This document shows, one piece after another, positions 1 to 7,047 of a stretch of 64,000 bases of DNA (position 1 is the stretch's first letter; every line of letters begins with the position of its first letter). Location: the NCBI RefSeq assembly GCF_039673065.1, contig NZ_JBDJKW010000001.1:124001-188000 (forward strand). The letters are read 5' to 3'. The stretch comes from Allobosea sp039673065 (lineage in GTDB: Bacteria; Pseudomonadota; Alphaproteobacteria; Rhizobiales; Beijerinckiaceae). The notes under the pieces were generated by a model. The model saw nothing but the letters and a program-made list of their open reading frames with translations. It was not told where the DNA came from and did no database searches. The translations under genes were made by a program, and so were the position numbers.

Positions 1-2
1 CG

Positions 3-524
3 GGCTGGGAAGAGGCCTATGGTCGGGCTCTTGAAGCGCGAGAGCGCTACGCCGTGCAGCCGGATCGCCGGCCGCCTCCCCCCATGAGACAGAGCCGGCA
101 CGCCAGGCGCGACCGCAATGGCCGGTCAGACCGGGACAGGCGCCCCGATCAGCAGCGGCGAGACAGGAGCAGGCGCGCCGCCTATTCCCACTCACTTGTC
201 AACGAGCAGAAAAAAATACGTGATTTCAGCGCGTTAGAGTGGTTCGATTTTCTCCATACCATGCGAAATGCCATGTTTGAGAAGCCTGTTTTCAGGAGCG
301 AATTTTTGCCCCGAACCCAGTCACTTCCACTACGAGAGTCTAGGGGCAGGCGGCTTGCCGACCTCGCTGCGCTTCACTATTTTCGACCACGGCTGACGAT
401 AGGAGCACCGGAAGTCCGCTTTGGACCAATGGACCCCATGGGACGCTTTGGCATTCCGGCAATTCGGGATTACCTGGGCTTAGAAGACGCTTGCACGCAA
501 GTGAAGGATGGTCGGCCATATTGA
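3..524 (+). CDS. Open frame running in from the window edge; arginine-rich tail (doubtful)
   Basis: One frame is open from the window edge to a stop at 522-524. Its first part (GWEEAYGRALEARERY, then a proline/arginine-rich stretch) reads like the C-terminal tail of a longer protein whose start lies upstream. From about base 190 the GC content falls and the translation loses protein-like character, so the true gene could be damaged or could simply read through. I recognise no domain. If real, it is the 3' part of a gene of the same accessory element as the reverse transcriptase. Treat it as unconfirmed. Confidence 0.25.
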   Translation, partial: GWEEAYGRALEARERYAVQPDRRPPPPMRQSRHARRDRNGRSDRDRRPDQQRRDRSRRAAYSHSLVNEQKKIRDFSALEWFDFLHTMRNAMFEKPVFRSEFLPRTQSLPLRESRGRRLADLAALHYFRPRLTIGAPEVRFGPMDPMGRFGIPAIRDYLGLEDACTQVKDGRPY

Positions 525-535
525 TGGAGGCGCTG

Positions 536-688
536 ATGAAGCACTTCAAAAATATCCTTGGCCTCATCCGCAAGTACGGACCGAAGGCCTTTGTGATCTA
601 CAAGATTGCAAAGGAAATCGTGAAGTTTGCGGATGAGGTCCTCTTCTACAAATGTCGCACATCAACTACGAGTACCGCTATCAGATAA
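536..688 (+). CDS. 50-residue basic amphipathic protein overlapping the reverse transcriptase gene
   Basis: The ATG at 536 follows a GGAGG at 526-530 with five bases of spacing, which favours it over the ATG at 524. The product is short, lysine-rich and amphipathic, with a central run that could form one helix (AFVIYKIAKEIVKFADEVLF). Its last 37 bases overlap the start of the reverse transcriptase gene in another frame, so the two are probably translationally coupled. I recognise no family. It could be a partner, leader or toxin-like peptide of the reverse transcriptase. Existence is supported by the ribosome binding site and the overlap; function is unknown. Confidence 0.5.
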   Translation: MKHFKNILGLIRKYGPKAFVIYKIAKEIVKFADEVLFYKCRTSTTSTAIR

Positions 689-1413
689 AGCCGGGCCGAT
701 TTGTCTATGTCCAAACCAAGTCATCTGCGGTTTTAGGTCGAGCCATAATCAAGCAAGTTTCAAAGAGATATAAGCCAAACCGGATTTTTTATCATTTTCA
801 GCGCATGGGCGGTCACGTCGCAGCGCTTCGCCTTCATCAGAGTAGCGCATTCTTCTCGCGCTTCGATATCGAAAATTTTTTCGGACAGGTTACTCGATCG
901 CGCATTGCGCGGTCGCTGCGGCAGATTGGGGTACCGCATCGACGCGCCTTCAACATCGCCGTTGAGTCCGTCGTTGTCGAAGGAGCAAACAAAGTTGTTC
1001 CCTTTGGATTTTGCCAATCGCCCGTACTGGCCACGGTCGCCCTTGAGTTTTCATTGCTTGGAAGCGCCCTCAGACGAATTTCGGATGCTGGTTTTCTTGT
1101 CTCAGTTTATGTGGACGACATCATCATCTCCGGGGACGATCAGAACGCGCTTGAAACCGTTTCCCTCGAACTGATTGATGCAGCTTCGGCATCAAAATTC
1201 CCGCTGTCCACGTCGAAGCGAACGATTGCAGCTAGCACTGTCGAGGCCTTCAATTGCCAGATAGATCATCACTTGATCACGGTTCTGGATGATCGAATGG
1301 ACCGCTTTGCGTCCGACCATCGCGGCGGAACGCCTGCGGCAAAAGCCGCCATAGAGAAGTACGTCAACGCGATCTCCCCCGCAGAGCTGGCACGGCTCAA
1401 CGCGCTACTCTGA
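652..1413 (+). CDS. Short stand-alone reverse transcriptase (253 aa)
   Basis: The protein carries the core RT motifs in order: FFSRFDIENFF with the first catalytic Asp at residue 72, the FGFCQSPVLAT motif near residues 118-127, and YVDD at 153-156, followed by IIIS. It ends at 253 residues, with little room for a thumb and no fused maturase, HNH, primase or protease domain. That argues against a group II intron RT. There is no visible variable/template repeat pair, which argues against a diversity-generating element. A retron or one of the unassigned defence-associated RT groups is the better guess. It overlaps a 50-residue upstream gene and lies in low-GC accessory DNA beside guaA. RT identity is solid; its subgroup is not. 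Confidence 0.9.
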   Translation: MSHINYEYRYQIKPGRFVYVQTKSSAVLGRAIIKQVSKRYKPNRIFYHFQRMGGHVAALRLHQSSAFFSRFDIENFFGQVTRSRIARSLRQIGVPHRRAFNIAVESVVVEGANKVVPFGFCQSPVLATVALEFSLLGSALRRISDAGFLVSVYVDDIIISGDDQNALETVSLELIDAASASKFPLSTSKRTIAASTVEAFNCQIDHHLITVLDDRMDRFASDHRGGTPAAKAAIEKYVNAISPAELARLNALL

Positions 1414-1420
1414 TTGACAA

Positions 1421-1642
1421 CTAGGGTAGCAGGCGACCAGCTTCTGCCAGCTTCAACCGCAGCCTGATGATCTCCTGGGCTGCATCCCCGACAAGCTGGT
1501 GAACATGGTCATCGTCGCGCGCACTGCCTACGTGAGCGCTCGACCGCCAACGCTTAAGTGCCTCAGCCCTTTCCTGCTCTTCCTGGCGAAGACGGTAGAG
1601 AATGTCGTCGGAGCTAACGCGGAGAACGTCTTCGGGGGTCAC
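1421..1642 (-). CDS. Small hypothetical protein, 73 aa, coupled to the DUF2591 gene
   Basis: The start codon shares an ATGA overlap with the stop of the gene upstream on the same strand (1639-2004), a typical translational coupling. The sequence is charged and helical (MTPEDVLRVSSDDILYRLRQEEQERAEA at the N-terminus, an EIIRLRLKLAEAGR segment near the end), suggesting a small coiled-coil protein. I recognise no family. It converges on the reverse transcriptase gene with only seven bases between them. Probably a phage or island accessory gene of unknown function. Confidence 0.5.
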   Translation of the reverse strand: MTPEDVLRVSSDDILYRLRQEEQERAEALKRWRSSAHVGSARDDDHVHQLVGDAAQEIIRLRLKLAEAGRLLP

Positions 1643-2004
1643 GCTGCAAGTTCCTGAGGAGTGTCTACGGTGTCGCCCAGCTTTGAAGCCACGTAGCAGC
1701 GCATGGCGGCTATTAGATGTGTTTCGCCCTCGGCTATGCAGTCCCCTTTGGATTGAAGCTCACCCGATCTATCAAGATAGCCTTTGTGAAAGGCTTCCCA
1801 TTCGCCAATCAGCTCGTCGTACACCGCCACAATGCGCTCGCGCTCGATGATCGGACCGCCATGCGCCCAGTTGGTGGACGGAGCATAGGCTTCTTCGCGT
1901 TCCAGACCCACGAACCAGTGATCCTTGTGCCTCAATGGGACTTTCCTCTCGGCCTTCGCCACCCAGTAATCCAGCAGCCCTCCGGCCAATTCGTTCGTCT
2001 TCAT
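1639..2004 (-). CDS. DUF2591 family (phage NinX-like) protein
   Basis: The N-terminus, MKTNELAGGLLDYWVAKAE, matches the family opening I associate with DUF2591 proteins carried by phages and prophages. The rest has the expected tryptophan/aromatic-rich pattern (DHWFVGLEREEAYAPSTNW, WAHGGPIIERE). The 121-residue length fits the family. AAGGAG lies just upstream of the ATG at 2004. It is the first gene of a two-gene unit with the 73-residue gene downstream. The family function is not established. Its presence marks this stretch as prophage or phage-derived DNA. Confidence 0.7.
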   Translation of the reverse strand: MKTNELAGGLLDYWVAKAERKVPLRHKDHWFVGLEREEAYAPSTNWAHGGPIIERERIVAVYDELIGEWEAFHKGYLDRSGELQSKGDCIAEGETHLIAAMRCYVASKLGDTVDTPQELAA

Positions 2005-2220
2005 ACATCTCCTTGACTAAATTCACCAGTCTACGCATAGACAATGGCGCGATTTCAAAGCAATGGTGTGACATTACTTTAGCACATGCTTCGGTCGGTG
2101 TGTGGTTGGATTTGAGACTCTCCAGGATCGGCTCCTTGATGACGCGGCCAAGTCATCAACAAGGTGACGGAGCCGGACCCACCCCAAGCCTTTGAAGTTG
2201 TTTCACTAACTCCAGATCGC

Positions 2221-2375
2221 CATGGTATCGGCGCCAAATTCGATACCATGAAATGAGGCGAGCCAAATTTTCTTGACGCAGCAACGAGTTGACTAGCGTC
2301 AATACCATGATCGAGAACCTTGGTGGCCTATGGTATCGGAACACCGCCCGACAAGCATCTCGCACCGTACCATGA
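2221..2375. repeat. Five ATACCATG(A)-type repeats in both orientations
   Basis: Copies read CATGGTATCG at 2221-2230 and its exact inverse CGATACCATG at 2241-2250 (ten-base arms, ten-base spacer). Further copies are ATACCATGA at 2302-2310, TATGGTATCG at 2329-2338 and GTACCATGA at 2367-2375. Three point one way and two the other. Spacing is irregular (20, 61, 27 and 38 bases), so this is not a CRISPR array. It could be binding sites for an integrase, excisionase or regulator at the element's end; that is inference. Confidence 0.55.
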
Positions 2376-2440
2376 ACCAGCCCAAGAACTGTCCTGAGCA
2401 CGCCGCGAATATTTCTCTCTGAGTACATCACACAGAGCAT

Positions 2441-2466
2441 AAAAAAGCCCGCAATCACGCGGGCTT
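2441..2466 (-). terminator. Rho-independent terminator downstream of guaA
   Basis: On the minus strand the sequence reads a stem of eight base pairs (AAGCCCGC pairing with GCGGGCTT, six-base loop) running into six T residues (the A-run at 2441-2446 on the plus strand). It lies about 60 bases beyond the guaA stop codon and is the obvious end of that transcript. Confidence 0.85.
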
Positions 2467-2495
2467 AGTGCATATCATCTTTGAGATTACTGAAT

Positions 2496-2513
2496 CTATT
2501 CTTACAAGAATAG
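2496..2513. repeat. 18-bp palindrome just beyond the guaA stop
   Basis: CTATTCTT-AC-AAGAATAG is a perfect eight-base inverted repeat with a two-base centre. It sits 11 bases past the guaA stop codon, between the gene and its terminator. It could be an integrase core site at the junction of the accessory DNA, or a weak AT-rich hairpin; the sequence alone does not decide. Confidence 0.45.
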
Positions 2514-2524
2514 GAAAATAACCC

Positions 2525-4090
2525 TCACTCCCACTCGATCGTGCCGGGCGGCTTGCTCGTCACGTCGTAGACGACGCGGTTGATGCCCTTGACCTCGTTG
2601 ATGATGCGGGTCGCGGTGCGGCCGAGGAAGGCCATGTCGTAGGGGTAGAAATCCGCCGTCATGCCGTCGACAGAGGTCACGGCGCGCAGCGCGCAGACAT
2701 GGTCGTAGGTGCGATGGTCGCCCATGACGCCGACGGTGCGCACCGGCAGCAGCACGGCGAAGGCCTGCCAGATCACGTCGTAAAGCCCGGCCTTGCGGAT
2801 CTCGTCGAGATAGATCGCGTCCGCCTTGCGCAGGATGTCGAGCTTCTCGCGGGTGATCTCGCCCGGGCAGCGGATGGCGAGCCCCGGACCCGGGAAGGGG
2901 TGACGGCCGACGAAGGCGTCGGGCAGGCCGAGCTCGCGGCCGAGCGCGCGCACCTCGTCCTTGAACAGCTCGCGCAGCGGCTCGACGAGCTTCATCTTCA
3001 TGCGCTCGGGCAGGCCGCCGACATTGTGGTGGCTCTTGATGGTGACCGAGGGGCCGCCGGAGAAGGAGACGCTCTCGATCACGTCGGGATAGAGCGTTCC
3101 CTGCGCCAGGAAGTCGGCGCCGCCGAGCTTGATCGCCTCGGCGTCGAACACGTCGATGAACAGCCGGCCGATGGTCTTGCGCTTGGCCTCCGGGTCGGCG
3201 CCGCATTTGGCGAGCTCGCCGAGGAACAGCTCCTCGGCTTCGACATGGACCAGCGGGATATTGTAGTGGTCGCGGAACAGGGTGACGACCTCTTCGGCCT
3301 CGCCCTGGCGCATCAGGCCGTGATCGACGAAGACGCAGGTGAGCTGGTCGCCGATCGCCTCGTGGATCAGCACCGCGGCAACCGCGGAATCGACGCCGCC
3401 CGACAGGCCGCAGATCACGCGACCGAGGCCGACCTGCGCCCGGATCTTGGCGATCGCCTCGGCGCGATAGGCCGCCATTGTCCAGTCCGGCGTGCAACCG
3501 CAGATCTCGACGACGAAGTTGCGCAGCAGCTTGGCGCCGTCGGGCGTGTGCACCACCTCGGGGTGGAACATGGTGGAATAGAAGCGCCGCGCCTCGTCGC
3601 TGGCGATGGCGAAGGGCGCGTTCTCCGAGGTCGCCTTAACCGTGAAACCCTCCGGCAGCCGCGTGACGCGGTCGCCATGGCTCATCCAGACGGGGTAGCG
3701 CGCGCCCTGCTCCCAAAATCCGGCGAACAGCGCCGACGGCTCGCGGATCTCGATGTCGGCGCGGCCGAATTCGGCGGCGTGCCCGCCCTCGACCTTTCCG
3801 CCGAGCTGGTGCGCCATGGTCTGCTGGCCATAGCAGATCCCGAGCACCGGCAGGCCGGCGGAGAAAACCGCCTCCGGCGCGCGCGGCGAGCCCTCGTCCG
3901 CCACGGAAGCCGGCCCGCCCGAGAAGATGACGCCGCGCGGCTTCATCCGCTCGAAGGCCTCTGCCGCCGCCTGGAACGGGGCGATCTCGCAATAGACGCC
4001 GATCTCACGCACGCGACGCGCGATGAGCTGCGTCACCTGGCTGCCGAAATCGATGATGAGGATGGAGTCGTGGTGGGGCTTGACGGTCAT
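2525..4090 (-). CDS. guaA: GMP synthase (glutamine-hydrolysing)
   Basis: This enzyme converts XMP to GMP using ATP and glutamine, in the cytosol. The N-terminal class I glutamine amidotransferase domain shows the GICYGQQ nucleophile loop (Cys86) and the FHPEV dyad (His176, Glu178). The ATP-pyrophosphatase domain carries SGGVDS at 230-235. The C-terminal dimerisation domain ends in YDVTSKPPGTIEWE, the usual end of the family. Its 521 residues are full length. The gene precedes a clear terminator at 2441-2466. Its 3' end borders lower-GC accessory DNA, a known insertion hot spot. Start ATG at 4090. Confidence 0.99.
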   Translation of the reverse strand: MTVKPHHDSILIIDFGSQVTQLIARRVREIGVYCEIAPFQAAAEAFERMKPRGVIFSGGPASVADEGSPRAPEAVFSAGLPVLGICYGQQTMAHQLGGKVEGGHAAEFGRADIEIREPSALFAGFWEQGARYPVWMSHGDRVTRLPEGFTVKATSENAPFAIASDEARRFYSTMFHPEVVHTPDGAKLLRNFVVEICGCTPDWTMAAYRAEAIAKIRAQVGLGRVICGLSGGVDSAVAAVLIHEAIGDQLTCVFVDHGLMRQGEAEEVVTLFRDHYNIPLVHVEAEELFLGELAKCGADPEAKRKTIGRLFIDVFDAEAIKLGGADFLAQGTLYPDVIESVSFSGGPSVTIKSHHNVGGLPERMKMKLVEPLRELFKDEVRALGRELGLPDAFVGRHPFPGPGLAIRCPGEITREKLDILRKADAIYLDEIRKAGLYDVIWQAFAVLLPVRTVGVMGDHRTYDHVCALRAVTSVDGMTADFYPYDMAFLGRTATRIINEVKGINRVVYDVTSKPPGTIEWE

Positions 4091-4156
4091 GGCGATCGGT
4101 TACGCCATCGCGCGCGGACGCGCAACGGCACCGATCGCAGGATCAGGCCGCGCGCC

Positions 4157-5455
4157 TCACGCGGGCGCGGCGAGGCAGCTCAGATAGAAGCCGTCAGTGC
4201 CGGTGCGGCGCGGCGAGAGCTGCAGGCCCTGGCGCGTGGCGAAACGCGCGAGAAGCCCGAAATCGACCTCGCCCGCTGCCAGCACGTCGCGCAGCGCCAC
4301 CGGCCGGAAGCCGGGATGGCGCTCGAGGAAAGCCTCGACCGCCAGGTCGTTCTCCTCCGGCAGCACCGAGCAGGTGACATAGGCGATGCGTCCGCCGGGC
4401 TTCACCAGACGCGCGGCGCGATCGAGCACCTGGGCCTGGTCCTTGATGCGCTCGGCCAGCGCGCCGGGGCGCACCCGCCATTTCGCATCAGGGTTGCGCC
4501 GCCAGGTGCCGGAGCCGGTGCAAGGCGCGTCGACCAGGACGAGATCGGCGGTGCCGGCGAGATCGGCGAGCGCCTCATGGCCGCGGCTCTTGGGCACCCG
4601 CACCTCGACCGTGCCGGCCCCGGCGCGCTTGAGGCGGTCATGCAGCGGCGCCAGCCGGCGGCTGTCGAGATCGGTCGCGACGATGCGCGTGCCCTCCCCC
4701 GTCAGCGCGGCGAGCGCCAGCGTCTTGCCGCCGGCGCCGGCGCAGAGATCGATCACGGTCTGGCCCGGCTTCGCACCGCTGAGCAGCGTCACCAGTTGCG
4801 AGCCCTCGTCCTGGATCTCGAACTGCCCGTCGAAGAAGCCGGGCTCGCTCTGCAGGGACGGGCCGCGCCCGTCCGGCCCCGGCTGGAAGCGCAGCGCATC
4901 GGGCGACCAGGCGCCCGGCTCTGGCTGGAGATGGGCGAGCGCGGCCTGCAGGCGCTCGCGGGTGACGACCAGCCGGTTGGCGCGGATATCGACCGGCGCG
5001 CGCCCGGCCAGCGCCTCGCCCTCTGCCACCGCTTCTTCGCCGAAGGCCTCGACGAAGCCGGGCCACAGCCATTCCGGCACGTCGGCGCGAACATGGCCCG
5101 GCGCGACGGCGAGATTGCGGGTGACGATGCTCGCCACCTCCTGCTCGCTCAGCGGCGCCGGCGCATAGCCGTCGCCGGAGAACAGGGCGGCGATCTCCTC
5201 GACCTCCATGCCGCGCTGGCTGACCAGCATGCCGATGACCAGCGCGCGCGCCGTCTCCTCGCCGAGCGTGAAGGCCGAGGAGGCGCGGCGGCGCAGCGCG
5301 TCATAGACCAGCGAGGCGACCGCGGCGCGATCCTTCGAGCCGGCGAAGCGGCGCGACAGCCCCCAGTCCTTGAGGGCGTCGGCGGCGGGCCGCCGGCGCT
5401 CGATCAGGTCGGCGAGGACCTCGATGGCTGCGCTGATGCGGGCGGCGGGCGTCAT
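4157..5455 (-). CDS. rsmB: 16S rRNA m5C methyltransferase, RsmB/NOP2 family
   Basis: The first 140 residues resemble the NusB-like RNA-binding domain of RsmB. The SAM-dependent methyltransferase domain follows, with motif I DLCAGAGGKT at about 236. The two catalytic cysteines are in DAPC (Cys312) and YVTC (Cys362), followed by SVLPEEN. It methylates a cytosine of 16S rRNA, by homology C967. I start at the ATG at 5455 (MTPAARIS), because the upstream extension has no family resemblance. It lies 66 bp upstream of guaA on the same strand, so the two may be cotranscribed. The length of 432 residues is normal. Confidence 0.93.
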   Translation of the reverse strand: MTPAARISAAIEVLADLIERRRPAADALKDWGLSRRFAGSKDRAAVASLVYDALRRRASSAFTLGEETARALVIGMLVSQRGMEVEEIAALFSGDGYAPAPLSEQEVASIVTRNLAVAPGHVRADVPEWLWPGFVEAFGEEAVAEGEALAGRAPVDIRANRLVVTRERLQAALAHLQPEPGAWSPDALRFQPGPDGRGPSLQSEPGFFDGQFEIQDEGSQLVTLLSGAKPGQTVIDLCAGAGGKTLALAALTGEGTRIVATDLDSRRLAPLHDRLKRAGAGTVEVRVPKSRGHEALADLAGTADLVLVDAPCTGSGTWRRNPDAKWRVRPGALAERIKDQAQVLDRAARLVKPGGRIAYVTCSVLPEENDLAVEAFLERHPGFRPVALRDVLAAGEVDFGLLARFATRQGLQLSPRRTGTDGFYLSCLAAPA

Positions 5456-5598
5456 GACTGGCGGCTTCCTGCAAACGGCCCCGTCGCGCAACGAATTGGA
5501 CCGATTCTGATGTTCCGGGCGGCTCTTGACGCCGTCGTTTCACAAGCAGAAAGACGATACAACCCTTCTGCTGCAACGTCCGTCCAGGAGATGCCCCG

Positions 5599-5736
5599 AT
5601 GGCCACGCTGACCCGCCTCGCGCTTGCCGGTTTCCTCCTCACCGCGCTGGCGGCCTGCGCCACCCAGCAGCAGGACCTGACGCCCCCGCCGGCGAAGGCA
5701 CTCGACGCCAAGACCACGCTCGAGAACCGCCGCTGA
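5599..5736 (+). CDS. Small lipoprotein, 45 aa
   Basis: This short gene encodes a signal sequence with a clear lipobox (LTALAAC, lipidated Cys at residue 20), followed by a short hydrophilic tail (ATQQQDLTPPPAKALDAKTTLENRR). An AGGAG at 5586-5590 lies eight bases before the ATG, and a strong terminator follows at 5781-5815. Small alphaproteobacterial lipoproteins of this design are common and mostly uncharacterised. It stands alone, divergent from rsmB. Confidence 0.75.
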   Translation: MATLTRLALAGFLLTALAACATQQQDLTPPPAKALDAKTTLENRR

Positions 5737-5780
5737 CGTCAGGCCGGCCCGCTCCGCGCCGCCTCCGGTCCCGCAACGAG

Positions 5781-5815
5781 AAAGCCCGCCGGCCTCGCGG
5801 CCGACGGGCTTTTTT
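5781..5815 (+). terminator. Rho-independent terminator after the small lipoprotein gene
   Basis: AAGCCCG/CGGGCTT arms enclose an inner GGCC-rich stem and end in a run of six T. It stands between the plus-strand lipoprotein gene and the convergent minus-strand gene at 5835, and its A-run on the left could let it serve both directions. Confidence 0.85.
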
Positions 5816-5834
5816 CGTGTGGTGAGAGCGCCGG

Positions 5835-6140
5835 TCAGTCGCAGACGCGGGTTGTGCGGCGGACCTGGCCGCGCGGGGTGTCGCGCGTCTCGGTCACGGT
5901 CCTGCAGCCGCGGCCGGCGCGATAGTCGCGGCGGCGCTCATAGCGCTCGCGACGCTCCTGCGCCCGGTAGCGCTCTTCGCGGCGGATCTCGCGATCCATT
6001 GCGCGCTCACGCGGGCTGCGCGGATCGACGGTGACGCCGCCGGGGCCGATATTGAGGGTCTGCGCCGCCGCCGGGGCGGCGCTGAGGCCGATGCCGCCGA
6101 GCAGCAGCCCGCCGACCAGGGTCGAAACCAGCAGTCTCAT
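5835..6140 (-). CDS. Secreted arginine-rich hypothetical protein, 101 aa
   Basis: A Sec signal peptide is evident (MRLLVSTLVGGLLLGGIGLSAAPAAAQ, cleavage after AAAQ predicted). The mature part is short and very rich in Arg and Glu (RERAMDREIRREERYRAQERRERYERRR) and holds two cysteines that could pair (GCRTV and RVCD at the end). GGAG precedes the ATG at 6140 by six bases, which fixes the start well inside the longer open frame. Small periplasmic proteins of this style are widespread in Hyphomicrobiales and have no assigned role. Confidence 0.7.
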   Translation of the reverse strand: MRLLVSTLVGGLLLGGIGLSAAPAAAQTLNIGPGGVTVDPRSPRERAMDREIRREERYRAQERRERYERRRDYRAGRGCRTVTETRDTPRGQVRRTTRVCD

Positions 6141-6242
6141 GAATGTCTCCTCGATGTTTCGAGGACAACAACACCGCTGATCCCGACAGGTTCCGCCAAC
6201 GGGCACCGGCCGCGAGGCGGCCGATGCCGAGGATCGCCCCGC

Positions 6243-7034
6243 TCAGTGCAGGATCTGGCTGAGGAAGAGCCGGGTGCGCTCGTGCTGCGGGTTCTTGAAG
6301 AACTCGTCCGGGCGGTTCATCTCGACGATCTGCCCGGCATCCATGAAGATCACCCGGTCCGCGACCTGGCGAGCGAAGCCCATCTCGTGGGTGACGCAGA
6401 GCATGGTCATGCCCTCGTCCGCCAGCGAGACCATGGTGTCGAGCACCTCCTTGACCATCTCGGGATCGAGCGCCGAGGTCGGCTCGTCGAACAGCATGAT
6501 CTTCGGGCTCATGCACAGCGAGCGCGCGATAGCGACGCGCTGCTGCTGGCCGCCGGAGAGCTGGCCGGGATACTTCGCCGCCTGCTCCGGGATCTTGACC
6601 CGGGTCAGGTAGTGCATGGCGATCTCCTCGGCATCCTTCCGGGGCATCTTCTTCACCCAGATCGGCGCCAGCGTCAGGTTCTCGAGGATCGTCAGATGCG
6701 GGAACAGGTTGAAGTGCTGGAACACCATGCCGACATCGCGGCGGATCTCGTCGATCTTCTTGAGATCGTTGGTCAGCTCGGTGCCGTCGACGATGATCTG
6801 GCCCTGCTGGTGCTCCTCGAGCCGGTTGATGCAGCGGATCATCGTCGACTTGCCGGAGCCGGACGGTCCGCAGATCACCAGCTTCTCGCCGCGCTCGACC
6901 TTGAGGTCGATGTCGCGCAGCACGTGGAACTCGCCGTACCACTTGTTGACGCCGATCATCTGGACCGCGGTGTCGGTCTGGAGCGCGGTGGGTTTCAGCG
7001 CCGCCGGGCGGGTGGTGGTCTCTGCCATGGCCAT
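6243..7034 (-). CDS. aapP: General L-amino acid ABC transporter, ATP-binding protein
   Basis: This is the ATPase of the AapJQMP polar amino-acid importer. It shows Walker A GPSGSGKST, the Q-loop FQHFNLFPH, the signature LSGGQQQRVAIARSL, Walker B IMLFDEPTSALDPE and the switch VTHEMGF. The C-terminus (NPQHERTRLFLSQIL) is typical of polar amino-acid transporter ATPases. An AGGGGG on the minus strand precedes the ATG at 7034. The start is 13 bases after the aapM stop, so the genes form one operon. Last gene of the aap operon; 263 residues is normal. Confidence 0.96.
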   Translation of the reverse strand: MAMAETTTRPAALKPTALQTDTAVQMIGVNKWYGEFHVLRDIDLKVERGEKLVICGPSGSGKSTMIRCINRLEEHQQGQIIVDGTELTNDLKKIDEIRRDVGMVFQHFNLFPHLTILENLTLAPIWVKKMPRKDAEEIAMHYLTRVKIPEQAAKYPGQLSGGQQQRVAIARSLCMSPKIMLFDEPTSALDPEMVKEVLDTMVSLADEGMTMLCVTHEMGFARQVADRVIFMDAGQIVEMNRPDEFFKNPQHERTRLFLSQILH

Positions 7035-7047
7035 GGTCTCGGTCCCC

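Larger units (their letters stand above)
1..2524. mobile_element. Accessory region adjoining the guaA 3' end (left end outside window)
   Basis: Base composition is clearly lower in GC than the core from guaA onward. The contents are a reverse transcriptase, a DUF2591 phage-type gene and repeat-rich non-coding DNA. The 3' end of guaA is an established integration site for genomic islands in other bacteria, so an island or prophage remnant abutting guaA is plausible. No integrase and no second copy of the guaA 3' end is visible here, because the region runs off the window. The nature of the element is inferred from content and composition only. Confidence 0.5.
2005..2524. other. 520-bp non-coding stretch between DUF2591 gene and guaA
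   Basis: I see no convincing gene. An open frame on the minus strand (2458-2156, 100 codons) has no family resemblance and runs through the repeats and next to the terminator, so I do not call it. The stretch holds five TACCATG-type repeats (2221-2375), a minus-strand rho-independent terminator (2441-2466) and an 18-bp palindrome (2496-2513). Confidence 0.6.

Noticed and set aside
652..1413. Diversity-generating retroelement or group II intron for the RT
   Set aside because: No template/variable repeat pair, no maturase or HNH domain and no intron RNA features were seen; the RT is also very short.
2221..2375. TACCATG repeats as a CRISPR array
   Set aside because: Repeats are under 12 bases, in both orientations and unevenly spaced, with no cas genes.
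2156..2458. 100-codon minus-strand frame between the DUF2591 gene and guaA
   Set aside because: It runs through the repeat cluster and starts beside the terminator; no family resemblance and no convincing ribosome binding site.
2699..5611. Very long open frame on the plus strand opposite guaA and rsmB
   Set aside because: It is antisense to two firmly identified genes and its composition (Ala, Arg, Glu, Asp only) is that of shadow frames in GC-rich DNA.
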